A DNA stretch of 64,000 nucleotides, from positions 1-64,000 of the forward strand of contig JAFDXJ010000008.1 in NCBI GenBank assembly GCA_018268015.1, given 5' to 3'. Each line of letters begins with the position of its first letter. The stretch's first letter is position 1. The position numbers and the translations under genes are program-made. The stretch is from Bacteroidota bacterium (GTDB lineage Bacteria > Bacteroidota > Bacteroidia > Chitinophagales > Chitinophagaceae). This document shows positions 27,280-36,715 of the stretch, in pieces. Under the pieces are notes generated by a model. That model worked only from the letters and a program-made list of their open reading frames with translations. It had not been told where the DNA came from and did not search any database.

Positions 27280-29163
27280 ATGATTAAGCGTATTTTGTTT
27301 GTTGCCTTAGCTCAAAGTTTTTTCTTCCATTTCGTGATGGCTCAATCCTTATATGTACCGAGAGATGTACAGGAGGCCTATAAAAATGATACCCGATCCA
27401 TGGATGGAAAACCGGGTAAAAATTATTGGCAGAATCGCGGTCGGTATAATATTACCATTACGGCCATGCCTCCGGACAGGAATATCAAAGGGTCAGAAAT
27501 GATAACCTATATCAATAATAGCCCGGATACATTGAAGGAGCTTGTTTTCAAACTTATTCTGAATAATCATAAACCAGGTGCAATACGCTTTGGGGATGCC
27601 TCAGAAGATTATCTTACAGATGGTGTTCATATTGATCGTTTTACCCTCGATGGCGTTTCATCAAAGTGGATGGAAGGATATGGTCATGGTACCTGGCAAG
27701 GACAAAAACTCCGAAACCCTTTGCTCCCTCATGATTCTGTACAAATAGCTGTGGACTGGCATTATACGATATCATTACAAAGCGGCCGTGAAGGTATGCT
27801 GGATTCTACAACTTATTTCCTGGCTTATTTTTATCCTCGTGTTGCGGTTTATGATGATTACCGTGGCTGGGATAAGATGAATTTTACGGGTGATCAGGAA
27901 TTTTACAATGATTTCAACGATTATACACTTACAGTAAATGTGCCCAAAAACTTTATCGTGTGGGCAACCGGTACATTACAAAACCCGGATGAAGTATTGC
28001 AACCCGCTTATGCAGATAAGTTAAAGAGATCAATGGTGTCAGATAAGACTATGCGCATTGCTACACCGGAGGATTTAGCCGCTAAAAATATTACAGCACA
28101 AAAGGATATCAATGCCTGGATTTGGAAAGCCCATGATATATCGGATATGGCTCTTGCTTTAAGCGATCATTATGTATGGGATGCTGCAAGTGTAATTGTT
28201 GATGGCAAAACGCAAAGAAGGGCCAGTGTGCAGGCAGCATATAATGATACTGCTCAAGATTATCACCAGATGGTGGAATATGGAATGCATGCTTTAAACT
28301 GGTTGAGCAACAACTGGCCTGGCATACCTTATCCATATCCTAAAACCACCATTGTACAAGGCTTTGCAGATATGGAATATCCGATGATGGTCAATGATGA
28401 AACATTTGAAGACCCCAATTTTGCCAAATTTGTAGTGGAGCATGAATTGGCGCATAGCTATATGCCTTTTTATATGGGTATCAATGAAACAAGGTATGGT
28501 TTTATGGATGAAGGCTGGGCAACCACATTCGAATTGCTGATTGGAAGAGCAGATGTAGGTAATGAAATGGCGGATAATTTATTTAAACAATTTCGAGTGG
28601 AAGGATGGATTACGGATAATAACCAGGAAGAAGATCTGCCCATTATTACACCCGGGAATATTTATAGTGGGGTAGGGCTTGGAAATAATGAATATGGTAA
28701 AGCTTCATTGGGATACCTGGCTATGAAAGATTTATTAGGGGATGATTTATTTAAAAAATGTTTACATGCTTATATGGACAGGTGGCATGGTAAACATCCA
28801 ATACCATGGGATTTCTTTTATACGTACAATGATGTTGCCGCCAGAAACTTAAATTGGTTTTGGAATAGTTGGTATTTCAGTAATTATTATATTGATATGA
28901 AAATTTCTTCTGTCAATAAAACGGCTAAAGGTTATGCGATTTATATTGAAAATGTCGGAGGATTCCCCGCGCCTTTTGATATAAAAATAACGTATGCTGA
29001 TGGAACGATAAATAGTTTGCATCAAACACCCGGGCTATGGGAAAAAAATATGAAAACCGCCGTTGTGCCCCTGAGTTCCGGGAAAGTGATTCAATCAATC
29101 AAACTGGATGGCGGAATTTTCATGGATGCTACTCCGGAGGATAATTCATGGGAAAAGCCTTAA
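27280..29163 (+). CDS. Exported M1-family zinc aminopeptidase
   Basis: The 627-residue peptidase has a signal peptide (about 1-21, ILFVALAQSFFFHFVMAQS), an N-terminal beta domain with NITITAMPPDRNIKGSEMITYINNSPDTLKELVFKL, and the gluzincin catalytic domain. The zinc site is HELAH at 388-392 with the third ligand E411 in FMDEGWA, the spacing expected for family M1. The family exopeptidase motif appears only loosely, so it may be one of the exported Bacteroidota M1 homologues with altered specificity. It fits the general proteolytic character of the window. A strong hairpin terminator follows the stop. Confidence 0.9.
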   Translation: MIKRILFVALAQSFFFHFVMAQSLYVPRDVQEAYKNDTRSMDGKPGKNYWQNRGRYNITITAMPPDRNIKGSEMITYINNSPDTLKELVFKLILNNHKPGAIRFGDASEDYLTDGVHIDRFTLDGVSSKWMEGYGHGTWQGQKLRNPLLPHDSVQIAVDWHYTISLQSGREGMLDSTTYFLAYFYPRVAVYDDYRGWDKMNFTGDQEFYNDFNDYTLTVNVPKNFIVWATGTLQNPDEVLQPAYADKLKRSMVSDKTMRIATPEDLAAKNITAQKDINAWIWKAHDISDMALALSDHYVWDAASVIVDGKTQRRASVQAAYNDTAQDYHQMVEYGMHALNWLSNNWPGIPYPYPKTTIVQGFADMEYPMMVNDETFEDPNFAKFVVEHELAHSYMPFYMGINETRYGFMDEGWATTFELLIGRADVGNEMADNLFKQFRVEGWITDNNQEEDLPIITPGNIYSGVGLGNNEYGKASLGYLAMKDLLGDDLFKKCLHAYMDRWHGKHPIPWDFFYTYNDVAARNLNWFWNSWYFSNYYIDMKISSVNKTAKGYAIYIENVGGFPAPFDIKITYADGTINSLHQTPGLWEKNMKTAVVPLSSGKVIQSIKLDGGIFMDATPEDNSWEKP

Positions 29164-29191
29164 TAATTTTCACATTAAAAGGAAGAGATTT

Positions 29192-29228
29192 AAAAAGAGG
29201 AATGGGTAAATGCCTGTTCTTCTTTTTT
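29192..29228 (+). terminator. Terminator of the M1 peptidase gene
   Basis: A 15-base-pair stem (29192-29206 against 29213-29227, three G-U pairs) with a six-base loop ends in a T-run. It starts 29 bases past the stop codon of the M1 peptidase gene. Confidence 0.8.
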
Positions 29229-29373
29229 GGGAGTATAAAGAAATTTTGAATGGCTAACAACAGGAGAAGCTGTGTATAAAATTATCCACTATTTAAATGT
29301 TTGCTTGGCTCAGTGTATGAATATAAATTCTTGAATAGGTTATACTAAACATACAACTGCTCTGCGCGATACG

Positions 29374-29595
29374 TTAATATTCATCTTCATTAAACATAAA
29401 ATCTTCCTGACTCGGATAATCGGGCCAAATATCTTCTATGCTTTCATATATTTCACCTTCATCTTCCAAATCCTGCAGGTTTTCCACTACTTCAAGTGGC
29501 GCTCCTGATCGTATGGCATAATCAATTAATTCATCTTTTGTGGCAGGCCATGGTGCTTCTTCTAAATAACTGGCCAGTTCTAAAGTCCAAAACAT
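29374..29595 (-). CDS. Small acidic DUF2795-like protein
   Basis: The 73-residue product starts MFWTLELASYLEEAPWPATKDELIDYAIRSGAPLEVVENLQDLEDEGEIYESIEDIW, matching small Bacteroidota proteins of the DUF2795 type (a short three-helix unit with the PAT-KDELIDYA-RSGAP-EVV-NL pattern). It is strongly acidic, cytoplasmic, and without a known biochemical role. A nearly ideal promoter lies just upstream and no partner gene is on the same strand, so it is probably expressed alone. Confidence 0.85.
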   Translation of the reverse strand: MFWTLELASYLEEAPWPATKDELIDYAIRSGAPLEVVENLQDLEDEGEIYESIEDIWPDYPSQEDFMFNEDEY

Positions 29596-29609
29596 AATGA
29601 CATTTTGCG

Positions 29610-29640
29610 CAAATGTAAGCGTTGTATTGGAAAAACCAAA
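29610..29640 (-). promoter_or_regulatory. Bacteroidota primary sigma promoter of the DUF2795 gene
   Basis: On the minus strand TTTG (29640-29637) is followed after 19 bases by TACATTTG (29617-29610), exactly the -33/-7 arrangement of Bacteroidota. The start codon lies 14 bases beyond the -7 box, so the 5' leader must be very short. Confidence 0.65.
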
Positions 29641-29744
29641 TGTGTTTTATGTGAAAAAGTATTGTATGAATATTATTTATATTGCGTGCATGTGCGCATC
29701 AAATTCTCAGCCGGATTGCCTCTTCAATATTAATAAGAAAAAAC

Positions 29745-30401
29745 ATGTTAGAAGCTAAGAATATACATAAAAATTATGGGCCATTGCATGTTTTAAAAGG
29801 GGTAGATATTTCTGTCCGGCCTGCGGAGATCGTCTCCATCGCAGGCTCTTCCGGCGCTGGGAAAAGTACATTATTGCATATCCTGGGTACATTGGACTCG
29901 GCAGATAAAGGTGAATTAATGATCAATAATATTCCTGTTCAGGGCTTGAAAGGAAAAAAATTATCTTCCTTCAGGAATAATCATATTGGTTTTGTTTTCC
30001 AGTTTCATCATTTACTACCGGAATTTACGGCATTAGAAAATGTATGTATTCCGGGTTGGATAGCCGGCAGAAGGAAAAAGGAAGTATCTGCAGAGGCCTT
30101 GAAACTTTTGGATACATTGGGTCTGTCTGACCGCCTGGAACATAAGCCGGATATGCTAAGTGGCGGGGAACAACAAAGAGTTGCCGTAGCTCGTGCCCTG
30201 ATCAATAAGCCGGCTATTGTTTTTGCAGATGAGCCTACCGGAAATTTAGACAGCCGTCATGCAAAAGAATTGCATGATCTTTTTGTTCATTTAAGGGATA
30301 CCTTTCATCAATCCTTTTTAATTGTTACCCATAATGAAGAGTTAGCGCTTATGAGTGACCGTACTTTGCATATGAAAGATGGGTTGATTATGGAAAATTG
30401 A
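29745..30401 (+). CDS. LolD-like ABC transporter ATP-binding protein
   Basis: The 218-residue ATPase belongs to the LolD/MacB/FtsE group. It has Walker [11 protein letters not shown]-loop [18 protein letters not shown], signature [15 protein letters not shown], Walker [13 protein letters not shown] and the H-loop THNEE. LolD relatives power extraction of lipoproteins from the inner membrane. I chose ATG at 29745 ([20 protein letters not shown]), since the frame upstream to 29682 adds residues absent from the family. No permease gene is adjacent, so its partner (LolC/E- or MacB-like) must be encoded elsewhere. Confidence 0.9.
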   Translation: MLEAKNIHKNYGPLHVLKGVDISVRPAEIVSIAGSSGAGKSTLLHILGTLDSADKGELMINNIPVQGLKGKKLSSFRNNHIGFVFQFHHLLPEFTALENVCIPGWIAGRRKKEVSAEALKLLDTLGLSDRLEHKPDMLSGGEQQRVAVARALINKPAIVFADEPTGNLDSRHAKELHDLFVHLRDTFHQSFLIVTHNEELALMSDRTLHMKDGLIMEN

Positions 30402-30436
30402 TCCCCAAGTTTCTATTGTTTTAAAAGTTTTGGGGA
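30402..30436 (+). terminator. Possible terminator between LolD-like gene and thioesterase gene
   Basis: CCCCAA (30403-30408) pairs with TTGGGG (30430-30435), with TTTT/AAAA inside the loop, immediately after the LolD-like stop codon. The T-run comes only after a short purine stretch, so its efficiency is uncertain. Confidence 0.35.
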
Positions 30437-30476
30437 AAAGGAATTTTTATTATTTTGATGCAGGCTAAAAAAATAA

Positions 30477-31019
30477 TTACTTTTCTGTTTTCATTTTTGC
30501 TTTAGGAAAGAATAAAGATTTTAATTCAAAGGCATCATCGGGTTTCATTTTTCCTGCAAGGATCAGCCTGAGTTGCCTTCGTCGTAAAGCGCCATCGTAT
30601 AATTTTTTTTCATCCTCCGTTTCCGGGATTACCGCCTCTACTGAACGGGGTTTGCCATTGGGATCCAGGGCCACAAAAGTGAAGAAGGCTTCATTGCTTT
30701 CATATTTATATTGATGCAAGGAATCCTCACCCCATACTTTTAAATGTATTTCCATAGAAGTATTAAAAGCTCTTGTTACCTGGGCTTCAATATGTACAAT
30801 ATTTCCCAGTTTGATTGGGTTTTTAAAACTGAGATTATCCACACTGGCGGTCATGCTGGGTGCATTACAATGTTTTCCACAGGCAATACCGGCAGCAATA
30901 TCCATCCAATACATCAGTCTGCCACCCATTAAATTGCCAAAAATATTGGTATCATTGGGTAGTACAAGTTCATTCATTACAATAAAACTTTCACTGGCTT
31001 TTCTTCCTTTCATGTCCAT
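30477..31019 (-). CDS. Hotdog-fold acyl-CoA thioesterase
   Basis: The 180-residue enzyme belongs to the YciA/BFIT-like acyl-CoA thioesterases. The hotdog helix is NIFGNLMGGRLMYWMDIAAGIACGKHC, with the conserved Asn and Asp positions in the pattern N-GNLMGG-LM-WMD. SVDNLSFKNPIKLGNIVHIEAQVTRAFNTSMEI follows. It probably hydrolyses acyl-CoA in the cytoplasm. A TACCTTTG -7 box lies on the minus strand at 31039-31032. The residues after about 135 form a charged helical tail of uncertain role. Confidence 0.9.
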   Translation of the reverse strand: MDMKGRKASESFIVMNELVLPNDTNIFGNLMGGRLMYWMDIAAGIACGKHCNAPSMTASVDNLSFKNPIKLGNIVHIEAQVTRAFNTSMEIHLKVWGEDSLHQYKYESNEAFFTFVALDPNGKPRSVEAVIPETEDEKKLYDGALRRRQLRLILAGKMKPDDAFELKSLFFPKAKMKTEK

Positions 31020-31082
31020 TTTTTATGGCTGCAAAGGTAAGAATGTGTCTTTGAAAAAGTGAATTTGTTTTGAAAACCTGAA

Positions 31083-31952
31083 TTATTCCCGCAACATATC
31101 AGCCAATTGTATCAAATCCTGTTTCTTGTATTGTAATGCAGGCGTATCAAAACATTTGGTTAGTTCTTCTAACCAAAGGAGCAATGCGTCTGTCGGAGAT
31201 AATGCTTTGAAGTAGGAAGAGATCGGCGGAACTGAAATTCTCTTAAAATAATTGTCAATATCATCATGGGTAAATGGCCTGCCCGTTGTGGGATCAATAA
31301 AAAAATGATACGGATTATTTTGCCCCTTTGATGGTTCATCATCGAATCGGGTATCATAAAATGCAAGAACAAATTGCCTGGGGATATTAATGACACTGAC
31401 CGGTAGATCCAGAAGAATGGCTAATCCAAGATAAAGTATTCCATTGGAATAGCTGTTTCCTTTTTTTGTTTGAATAACTTTATTTAATAAAAAGGAATCC
31501 GGAGTTTTATAATCTATCTCAAGACCATTTAATTTATAATAATTATACAAGATACTTGAAATGACATGTGCCTGTTCTAAAGGTGTCAAAAAACTATTCA
31601 GTTCCAACCAGATATTGCGACGAATTTTTTCTACTTCCTGTAATAAGGGTGTGATGGCAAGGTCAGGGTATTGAATTTTGGAAACCAAGAGTGCTCCATG
31701 AATGACATCTTGTGTAGAACTTGTTTTCCAGGCTTGCAGTTCCTCTACAATATCCACAAATTGTAAGCGATGAATAAGCATTTCTATTCTTGATTGGACA
31801 TGCTCACTAATGGTGGTCTCCCATAAATTTTCTAAATTAGGAATGATATTTTTACCATAATCAAAGATGCGTGTACTGACTGTATTATACACTTCTTCAT
31901 CCGGATCATCAATTAATCGTAAGAGGGCAGATATTTCTTTATTTTCTTTCAT
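31083..31952 (-). CDS. SirB1-family transglutaminase-like protein
   Basis: The 289-residue protein has helical repeats at the N-terminus (ALLRLIDDPDEEVYNTVSTRIFDYGKNIIPNLENLW, resembling a HEAT-like unit). The SirB1/transglutaminase-like domain follows from about residue 85 to 240: TPDSFLLNKVIQTKKGNSYSNGILYLGLAILLDLPVSVINIPRQFVLAFYD and HHFFIDPTTGRPFTHDDIDNYFKR-like segments. A Cys nucleophile is not visible at the transglutaminase position, which is usual for SirB1-type proteins. Function is unknown. It is divergent from the giant T9SS cargo gene. Confidence 0.78.
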   Translation of the reverse strand: MKENKEISALLRLIDDPDEEVYNTVSTRIFDYGKNIIPNLENLWETTISEHVQSRIEMLIHRLQFVDIVEELQAWKTSSTQDVIHGALLVSKIQYPDLAITPLLQEVEKIRRNIWLELNSFLTPLEQAHVISSILYNYYKLNGLEIDYKTPDSFLLNKVIQTKKGNSYSNGILYLGLAILLDLPVSVINIPRQFVLAFYDTRFDDEPSKGQNNPYHFFIDPTTGRPFTHDDIDNYFKRISVPPISSYFKALSPTDALLLWLEELTKCFDTPALQYKKQDLIQLADMLRE

Positions 31953-32020
31953 CTTTCTCTCTACAAACTAAGTCATTTTTTCTTTGTCTGCAAAGCATCA
32001 CGGGTATTAATACTGGTTTT

Positions 32021-32052
32021 TTTGGGTAATTAAGATATTTTGCCCATATTTG
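32021..32052 (+). promoter_or_regulatory. Probable promoter of the giant T9SS cargo gene
   Basis: TTTG at 32021-32024 is followed after 20 bases by CATATTTG at 32045-32052, one mismatch from TAnnTTTG. The start codon is at 32075, giving a leader of roughly 16-20 bases. Confidence 0.4.
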
Positions 32053-32074
32053 TTGTAACAATATCCTGATAAAT

Positions 32075-35000
32075 ATGAAAAACCTACTCCTTGTAGGCTT
32101 TGCTGCTATGCTTAGCATTCCGGTAATTAGCCTTGCACAATCACTACCACAGGTTCCATCTAATTTTGGTATTTGGGAAACTTTCACAACATTTAATAAT
32201 AAGATGCAATCTCCGGAATTGCGTGGACGACTTTGCAATGTTGCTTGGAAGTCAATAGAGCCCGAACCGGGCGTATATACCTGGGATGCCCTGGATACAG
32301 TACTATATCGTACAGGAGCAGATTCTTTGCCTTTAATTTTCATGGTATATACGAAAGAAGATGCGCCAGACTGGTTATTTACCACAGGAAATGTACCCAG
32401 AGTTGTCGAAAGAAATGAAGTAGGAGATTCTGTTGGTTATGCACCATATTACCTGGATGAAAACTATAGGAATTATTTTAAAAACATGATTACAAGAGTC
32501 AGGTTGCATATGGATTCATTACCCTGGAATGTAAGGGAATGGATTATCGGAGTACAAGCCTGTTTTGGTTCCACCGGCGATGCTATTTCTTATAAAGGCT
32601 TTGTGGACCCGCAATACCAGTTAAGCAGCCAACAGTTTAATACTTTATTCAAGGAATTTTCCCTGGCATATTATAATGCCTATATAACCACTGATCCAAA
32701 AATTTCTGTATTAAGCAACCCGGATAATAAAGGGGAAGCACAATGTAACTGGCTGGAAGAAAATTGCCCTGGTGGCTGGATCAAAACAGGTTCTTTGGGG
32801 AAGTCATACCAACTAAATGATGAATTGGATAAATCCATGTGGCTTCATGATATGTTGAATACACCTCGGGAAGACGGTGATTTTCTGAGGGCACGATGCG
32901 AAATCGGTGGAGATGGATTACGTTCCGGGTATTGGAATATTTGTAAATATAAAAATGTATTTGCCGTTTTAGCCAGTTGTGTTTATTGGGGAGTTGACTG
33001 GAGCAATCAAAATTATGATATGATTGATGATTCATATAATGATCCGGCATATTTTTTCTTTAATCGGTATGCAGGACAGAAAACCCCAGATAAGAGTACC
33101 AATGCCATGAGCTATTTGAAGGACGCATTAGACGCTTCAGATACAGATCGATTCCCGGAAAGTATTTATGGAAAAGCAAAAAGGAAAAATCAACTAAGAT
33201 ACTTTGCCATTCTGGATAGCTTTATATCTTATGGAGCAAAGGAAGACGATATTTTAGCAGCGAGTCAGGGAGAAATGGGAAACAGAATTGCTACCGGATT
33301 AAATGATGTAGGCTGGCGTATCCTCCCGGGAAATTATGAAAGATATATGCGCCAACTTATGCCCAATGAAACCAGTGTTGGTTATTGGAATGTTCAATCC
33401 TCAGATAGTGCTACAACTATTTATGGGCGCTTCGCTAGAGGATTTGATCTTGCGCAAAATAAAGATGGCTTATATTTCATGATGGATTCTGCTTTTATGA
33501 GCAATGCACCATTGAATGCACAATATCCCATTACATTAGATATTGTATATCTTGATAAAGGAAATGGCGCCTGGAAATTATTTTACGATGCCATGGATTC
33601 TACAGATAAAGAAGCGTTGAGTATTCAATGTAATAATACCGGGAATTGGAAGACAGCTTCCGTAACGCTTTATGATGCGTATTTTGGTCAACGTGCCAGC
33701 CGTCAGTCTGATTTTTATATAAAAAATAATGGCAATGAAAATGTTATTTTTCAATTAGTTGAGATTGCAAGGCCGGATAGCCTTCAATCAAATATTGGTA
33801 TTCATACTTCTCCCTTGACTTCATTTGATACGGTTTGTATTAATAGCAATGCAATAAAACCTTTGGCCATAAACGGAGATTTTATGAATAATACGCCTGT
33901 TCAAATTGGCCCGGCGCCAGGCTATCTTTTTTCCTTTTCAGATTCTGCTTTCCAGGATTCACTTATCATCAGCGATTATGGCAATAGATTTTCAAAACAG
34001 GTAAATGTAAAATTGATCACAAGTGATACGGGTACATTTTATACATTTTTACCAATCACTTCATCCTTCCAGGATTCAATAATGTTACAGATTTCCGGTA
34101 CAGTTGTCAATAGTTTTGCAGATATTCAGGCCAATGTAATGAATGTTACCTGTTATAATGCTAAAAATGGAAATATTTCTCTGCTATTGGATGATTCTAT
34201 AAATACATATCAGTATTCATGGTCTGAACCAAACATTAAATTTTCTTCCAACAATAAAAATATTGACAGCCTGCTGCCCGGAAATTATCACCTGGATGTA
34301 TTTGCCGCAGGTGCTTGTAAATCTTCAGCCGACTTTGTCATCACTCAACCGGACCTGCTCCAGGTAAGCATCAATGCGGACACGATGATTTGTAAAAATG
34401 GCCTGGCAAATGTGACCGTCACTGCTACAGGAGGAACATTACCTTATATTGGAACCGGTGTGATCCCTTCCAGCCCGGGTAATAGAAATTTTACGGTTAT
34501 TGATTCCAATGGTTGTACGGTTAATAAGACGATTCCAATAACAAATGGAACGATGGTGGTACCCGCTAAACCTGTACAGATATTTAGCGCTGCTGCTGAT
34601 TCTACCGGGCTTTGTAATGGAGGAGATTATAATTTTTATATAGATACTGTAAGTAATGCTACCAACTATCAATGGTCTTTACCGGAAAATTGTTACATCA
34701 TATCCGCTTCAACAGACAGTAGTGCAATTATCATGCATGCTCCGGAAAGTTTTTCAGGCGGTACACTTAGTGTTGTATCAGCGAATATTTGCGGAGTAAG
34801 TACTGGCACACTCATGAAAACCCTGACTTCCTTACCTGCACCACCTTCCATGATCAATGGGCCAGTGAACGTAATGCCTTCTCAACAAGATATCAATTAT
34901 TCACTTACTGAAACCCAGGGATTAACCTACAATTGGGCTTTTCCTCCACAAGTTCTGATCAATTCTGGACAAGGGTCTTCTTTAGTTAATGTTAACTGGG

Positions 35001-36715
35001 GAGTCGTTTCAGGAAATATTTATGTAAATGCACAGAATAATTGCGGGCAATCTGCCAATACAGTGTTACAGGTTAGTACAATTGGAGGTTTATTTACTTT
35101 GTCAGATACGATACTTTCAAATTTTGATACCACATGTGTAGGTGGATTGAGTACGGCAAAATCATTCGGTATGAGCGCTTCTGGTATTTATGGAGCGCCT
35201 GTTACTATCGGCCCTGCTGCCGGGTTTAAATTTTCTCCATCTTTAAATGGTACTTATACGGATTCGCTGGTCTATTCAAACTATGGCAACAATTTAAATA
35301 AATCTGTTTTTGTAAAATTTTCTCCTATAACAGAAAATACAAATGAAGCATTTGTTCCGGTGAGCAGTAATGATTTTCAAACAGCCTATATTCATGTTAC
35401 CGGTAAAGGGATTTTAAGCAGCCCACAAATCTCTGCAGAAGTGATACCGGTTAATTGTTTTGGTGAAAAAAATGGTTCTATTGATGTGCAAACAAATGAC
35501 GGTAATGGTCCTTTTACCTTTTCCTGGAAAAGCTCATCGCCACCATTCTCATCTAATGAATCTTATATCAGCGGACTGAAAGCGGCAGACTATACGGTTA
35601 CGATCAATTCATATGGGGGATGCAGTGCTTCTTCCACATTTACCGTAACGCAGCCAGATATACTTAAGACAGTCATAAGTGCTGATGAAATGTATTGCAA
35701 AAATTCAACAACGAATGTTTATGTGGATGGCAGTGGAGGAAATTTACCCTATACCGGCACAGGCACTTTTACAAAAGGGCCGGGATCTTCTTTATATTCA
35801 ATTAGTGACGCTAAAGGTTGCACAGCCCAGCAATATTTTAATGTACAAAATGGCAGCGTGGTTGCACCTGTCAGGCCAAATGTGATCAATGCTGAGGATG
35901 CAATAAATAAAGGGCTATGTTTCCCTACTCAGGCTGTTTTATCCATTGAGTCAATACCTAATGCATCACATTATTCCTGGACCTTACCAAATGGATTAAC
36001 TATGATCCATGCAAATACTGATAGTTCCGAAATAACTATTTTACCCAAAAGCGGCTTTTCCACCGGAACTGTATCGGTACAATCTGTAAATGCCTGTGGT
36101 ATAAGTATGGGAACAATTAAAACACTGCAATCAGCGCCTTCAAAACCTCCTTATATCAATGGCCCGGTAAATATTGACCCTTCATTTGACGAATTGGAAT
36201 ATTCAACAGAATATGTGGAGGGTATCACTTATGCCTGGTCAGTGCCTGTAAAATCTACGATTATCAATGGGCAAAATACTAATCAAATTCATGTTGACTG
36301 GGGAACAAAGCCGGGTAATGTTTCCGTTAAAAAATTAAATGCCTGTGCACAATCTCCTACGACTTATTTATATGTGAATTTAAAACCCGGATTTCAAAAT
36401 GGATTTTCAAATACTTCAATACCCGCAAACGAACAAATGCTCAAGGAAAATGAAAGCCCGGTTAAAGTATCGCTTTATCCAAACCCAGCGAGGGATTTTA
36501 CCGTATTGCAATTCTATATGAAATCCTCAAAGTCTTATACTGTACAGCTTTTAGGAATGGATGGCCAGGTTTTGCAAAACCTGAAGGGTATCGGTGAGAC
36601 AGGAAATAATCAACTCAGGATAAATCTTGCAAACTATGCAAATGGATTGTATCAATTAATTTATTTCAATGAGAAAGGGATAAAAAGCGTTATGAAATTT
36701 ACGAAAGAAAAATAA
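32075..36715 (+). CDS. Giant T9SS-exported protein: glycosidase-like head, duplicated SprB/PKD-like module, type A sorting tail
   Basis: The 1546-residue protein starts with a signal peptide (about 1-22). Residues about 25-420 look like a TIM-barrel glycoside hydrolase (RLCNVAWKSIEPEPGVYTWDALD, WIIGVQACFGSTGDA), but the family and catalytic acids were not identified. A beta domain (about 430-572) follows. Residues about 575-1002 and 1003-1434 are two homologous copies of one composite module: an FDT-C strand domain with IGPAxGF and YGN, a SprB-like repeat ending ITQPDLL/VTQPDIL, then PKD-like Ig domains containing INGPVN. The C-terminus is a T9SS type A sorting domain (SLYPNPARDFTVLQF to GLYQLIYFNEKG). 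It is probably displayed on or released from the cell surface by the T9SS, plausibly for polysaccharide binding or degradation. The gene is single and divergent from the SirB1-like gene. Confidence 0.82.
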   Translation: MKNLLLVGFAAMLSIPVISLAQSLPQVPSNFGIWETFTTFNNKMQSPELRGRLCNVAWKSIEPEPGVYTWDALDTVLYRTGADSLPLIFMVYTKEDAPDWLFTTGNVPRVVERNEVGDSVGYAPYYLDENYRNYFKNMITRVRLHMDSLPWNVREWIIGVQACFGSTGDAISYKGFVDPQYQLSSQQFNTLFKEFSLAYYNAYITTDPKISVLSNPDNKGEAQCNWLEENCPGGWIKTGSLGKSYQLNDELDKSMWLHDMLNTPREDGDFLRARCEIGGDGLRSGYWNICKYKNVFAVLASCVYWGVDWSNQNYDMIDDSYNDPAYFFFNRYAGQKTPDKSTNAMSYLKDALDASDTDRFPESIYGKAKRKNQLRYFAILDSFISYGAKEDDILAASQGEMGNRIATGLNDVGWRILPGNYERYMRQLMPNETSVGYWNVQSSDSATTIYGRFARGFDLAQNKDGLYFMMDSAFMSNAPLNAQYPITLDIVYLDKGNGAWKLFYDAMDSTDKEALSIQCNNTGNWKTASVTLYDAYFGQRASRQSDFYIKNNGNENVIFQLVEIARPDSLQSNIGIHTSPLTSFDTVCINSNAIKPLAINGDFMNNTPVQIGPAPGYLFSFSDSAFQDSLIISDYGNRFSKQVNVKLITSDTGTFYTFLPITSSFQDSIMLQISGTVVNSFADIQANVMNVTCYNAKNGNISLLLDDSINTYQYSWSEPNIKFSSNNKNIDSLLPGNYHLDVFAAGACKSSADFVITQPDLLQVSINADTMICKNGLANVTVTATGGTLPYIGTGVIPSSPGNRNFTVIDSNGCTVNKTIPITNGTMVVPAKPVQIFSAAADSTGLCNGGDYNFYIDTVSNATNYQWSLPENCYIISASTDSSAIIMHAPESFSGGTLSVVSANICGVSTGTLMKTLTSLPAPPSMINGPVNVMPSQQDINYSLTETQGLTYNWAFPPQVLINSGQGSSLVNVNWGVVSGNIYVNAQNNCGQSANTVLQVSTIGGLFTLSDTILSNFDTTCVGGLSTAKSFGMSASGIYGAPVTIGPAAGFKFSPSLNGTYTDSLVYSNYGNNLNKSVFVKFSPITENTNEAFVPVSSNDFQTAYIHVTGKGILSSPQISAEVIPVNCFGEKNGSIDVQTNDGNGPFTFSWKSSSPPFSSNESYISGLKAADYTVTINSYGGCSASSTFTVTQPDILKTVISADEMYCKNSTTNVYVDGSGGNLPYTGTGTFTKGPGSSLYSISDAKGCTAQQYFNVQNGSVVAPVRPNVINAEDAINKGLCFPTQAVLSIESIPNASHYSWTLPNGLTMIHANTDSSEITILPKSGFSTGTVSVQSVNACGISMGTIKTLQSAPSKPPYINGPVNIDPSFDELEYSTEYVEGITYAWSVPVKSTIINGQNTNQIHVDWGTKPGNVSVKKLNACAQSPTTYLYVNLKPGFQNGFSNTSIPANEQMLKENESPVKVSLYPNPARDFTVLQFYMKSSKSYTVQLLGMDGQVLQNLKGIGETGNNQLRINLANYANGLYQLIYFNEKGIKSVMKFTKEK
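33797..36376 (+). repeat. Tandem duplication of a 1.3 kb coding module inside the cargo gene
   Basis: Copy 1 runs from about 33797 to 35080 and copy 2 from about 35081 to 36376. The two copies align along their whole length at protein level, for example TQPDLLQVSINADTMICKN against TQPDILKTVISADEMYCKN. Nucleotide identity has decayed, so the duplication is old or the copies have diverged under selection. Confidence 0.8.

Noticed and set aside
31083-31952. Missing catalytic Cys in the transglutaminase-like protein
   Set aside because: SirB1-type proteins commonly lack it, so it is not evidence of inactivation.
31939-32385. 148-codon minus-strand ORF across the SirB1-like and cargo gene starts
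   Set aside because: It overlaps the signal peptide and first domain of the cargo gene and the start of the SirB1-like gene, both better supported.
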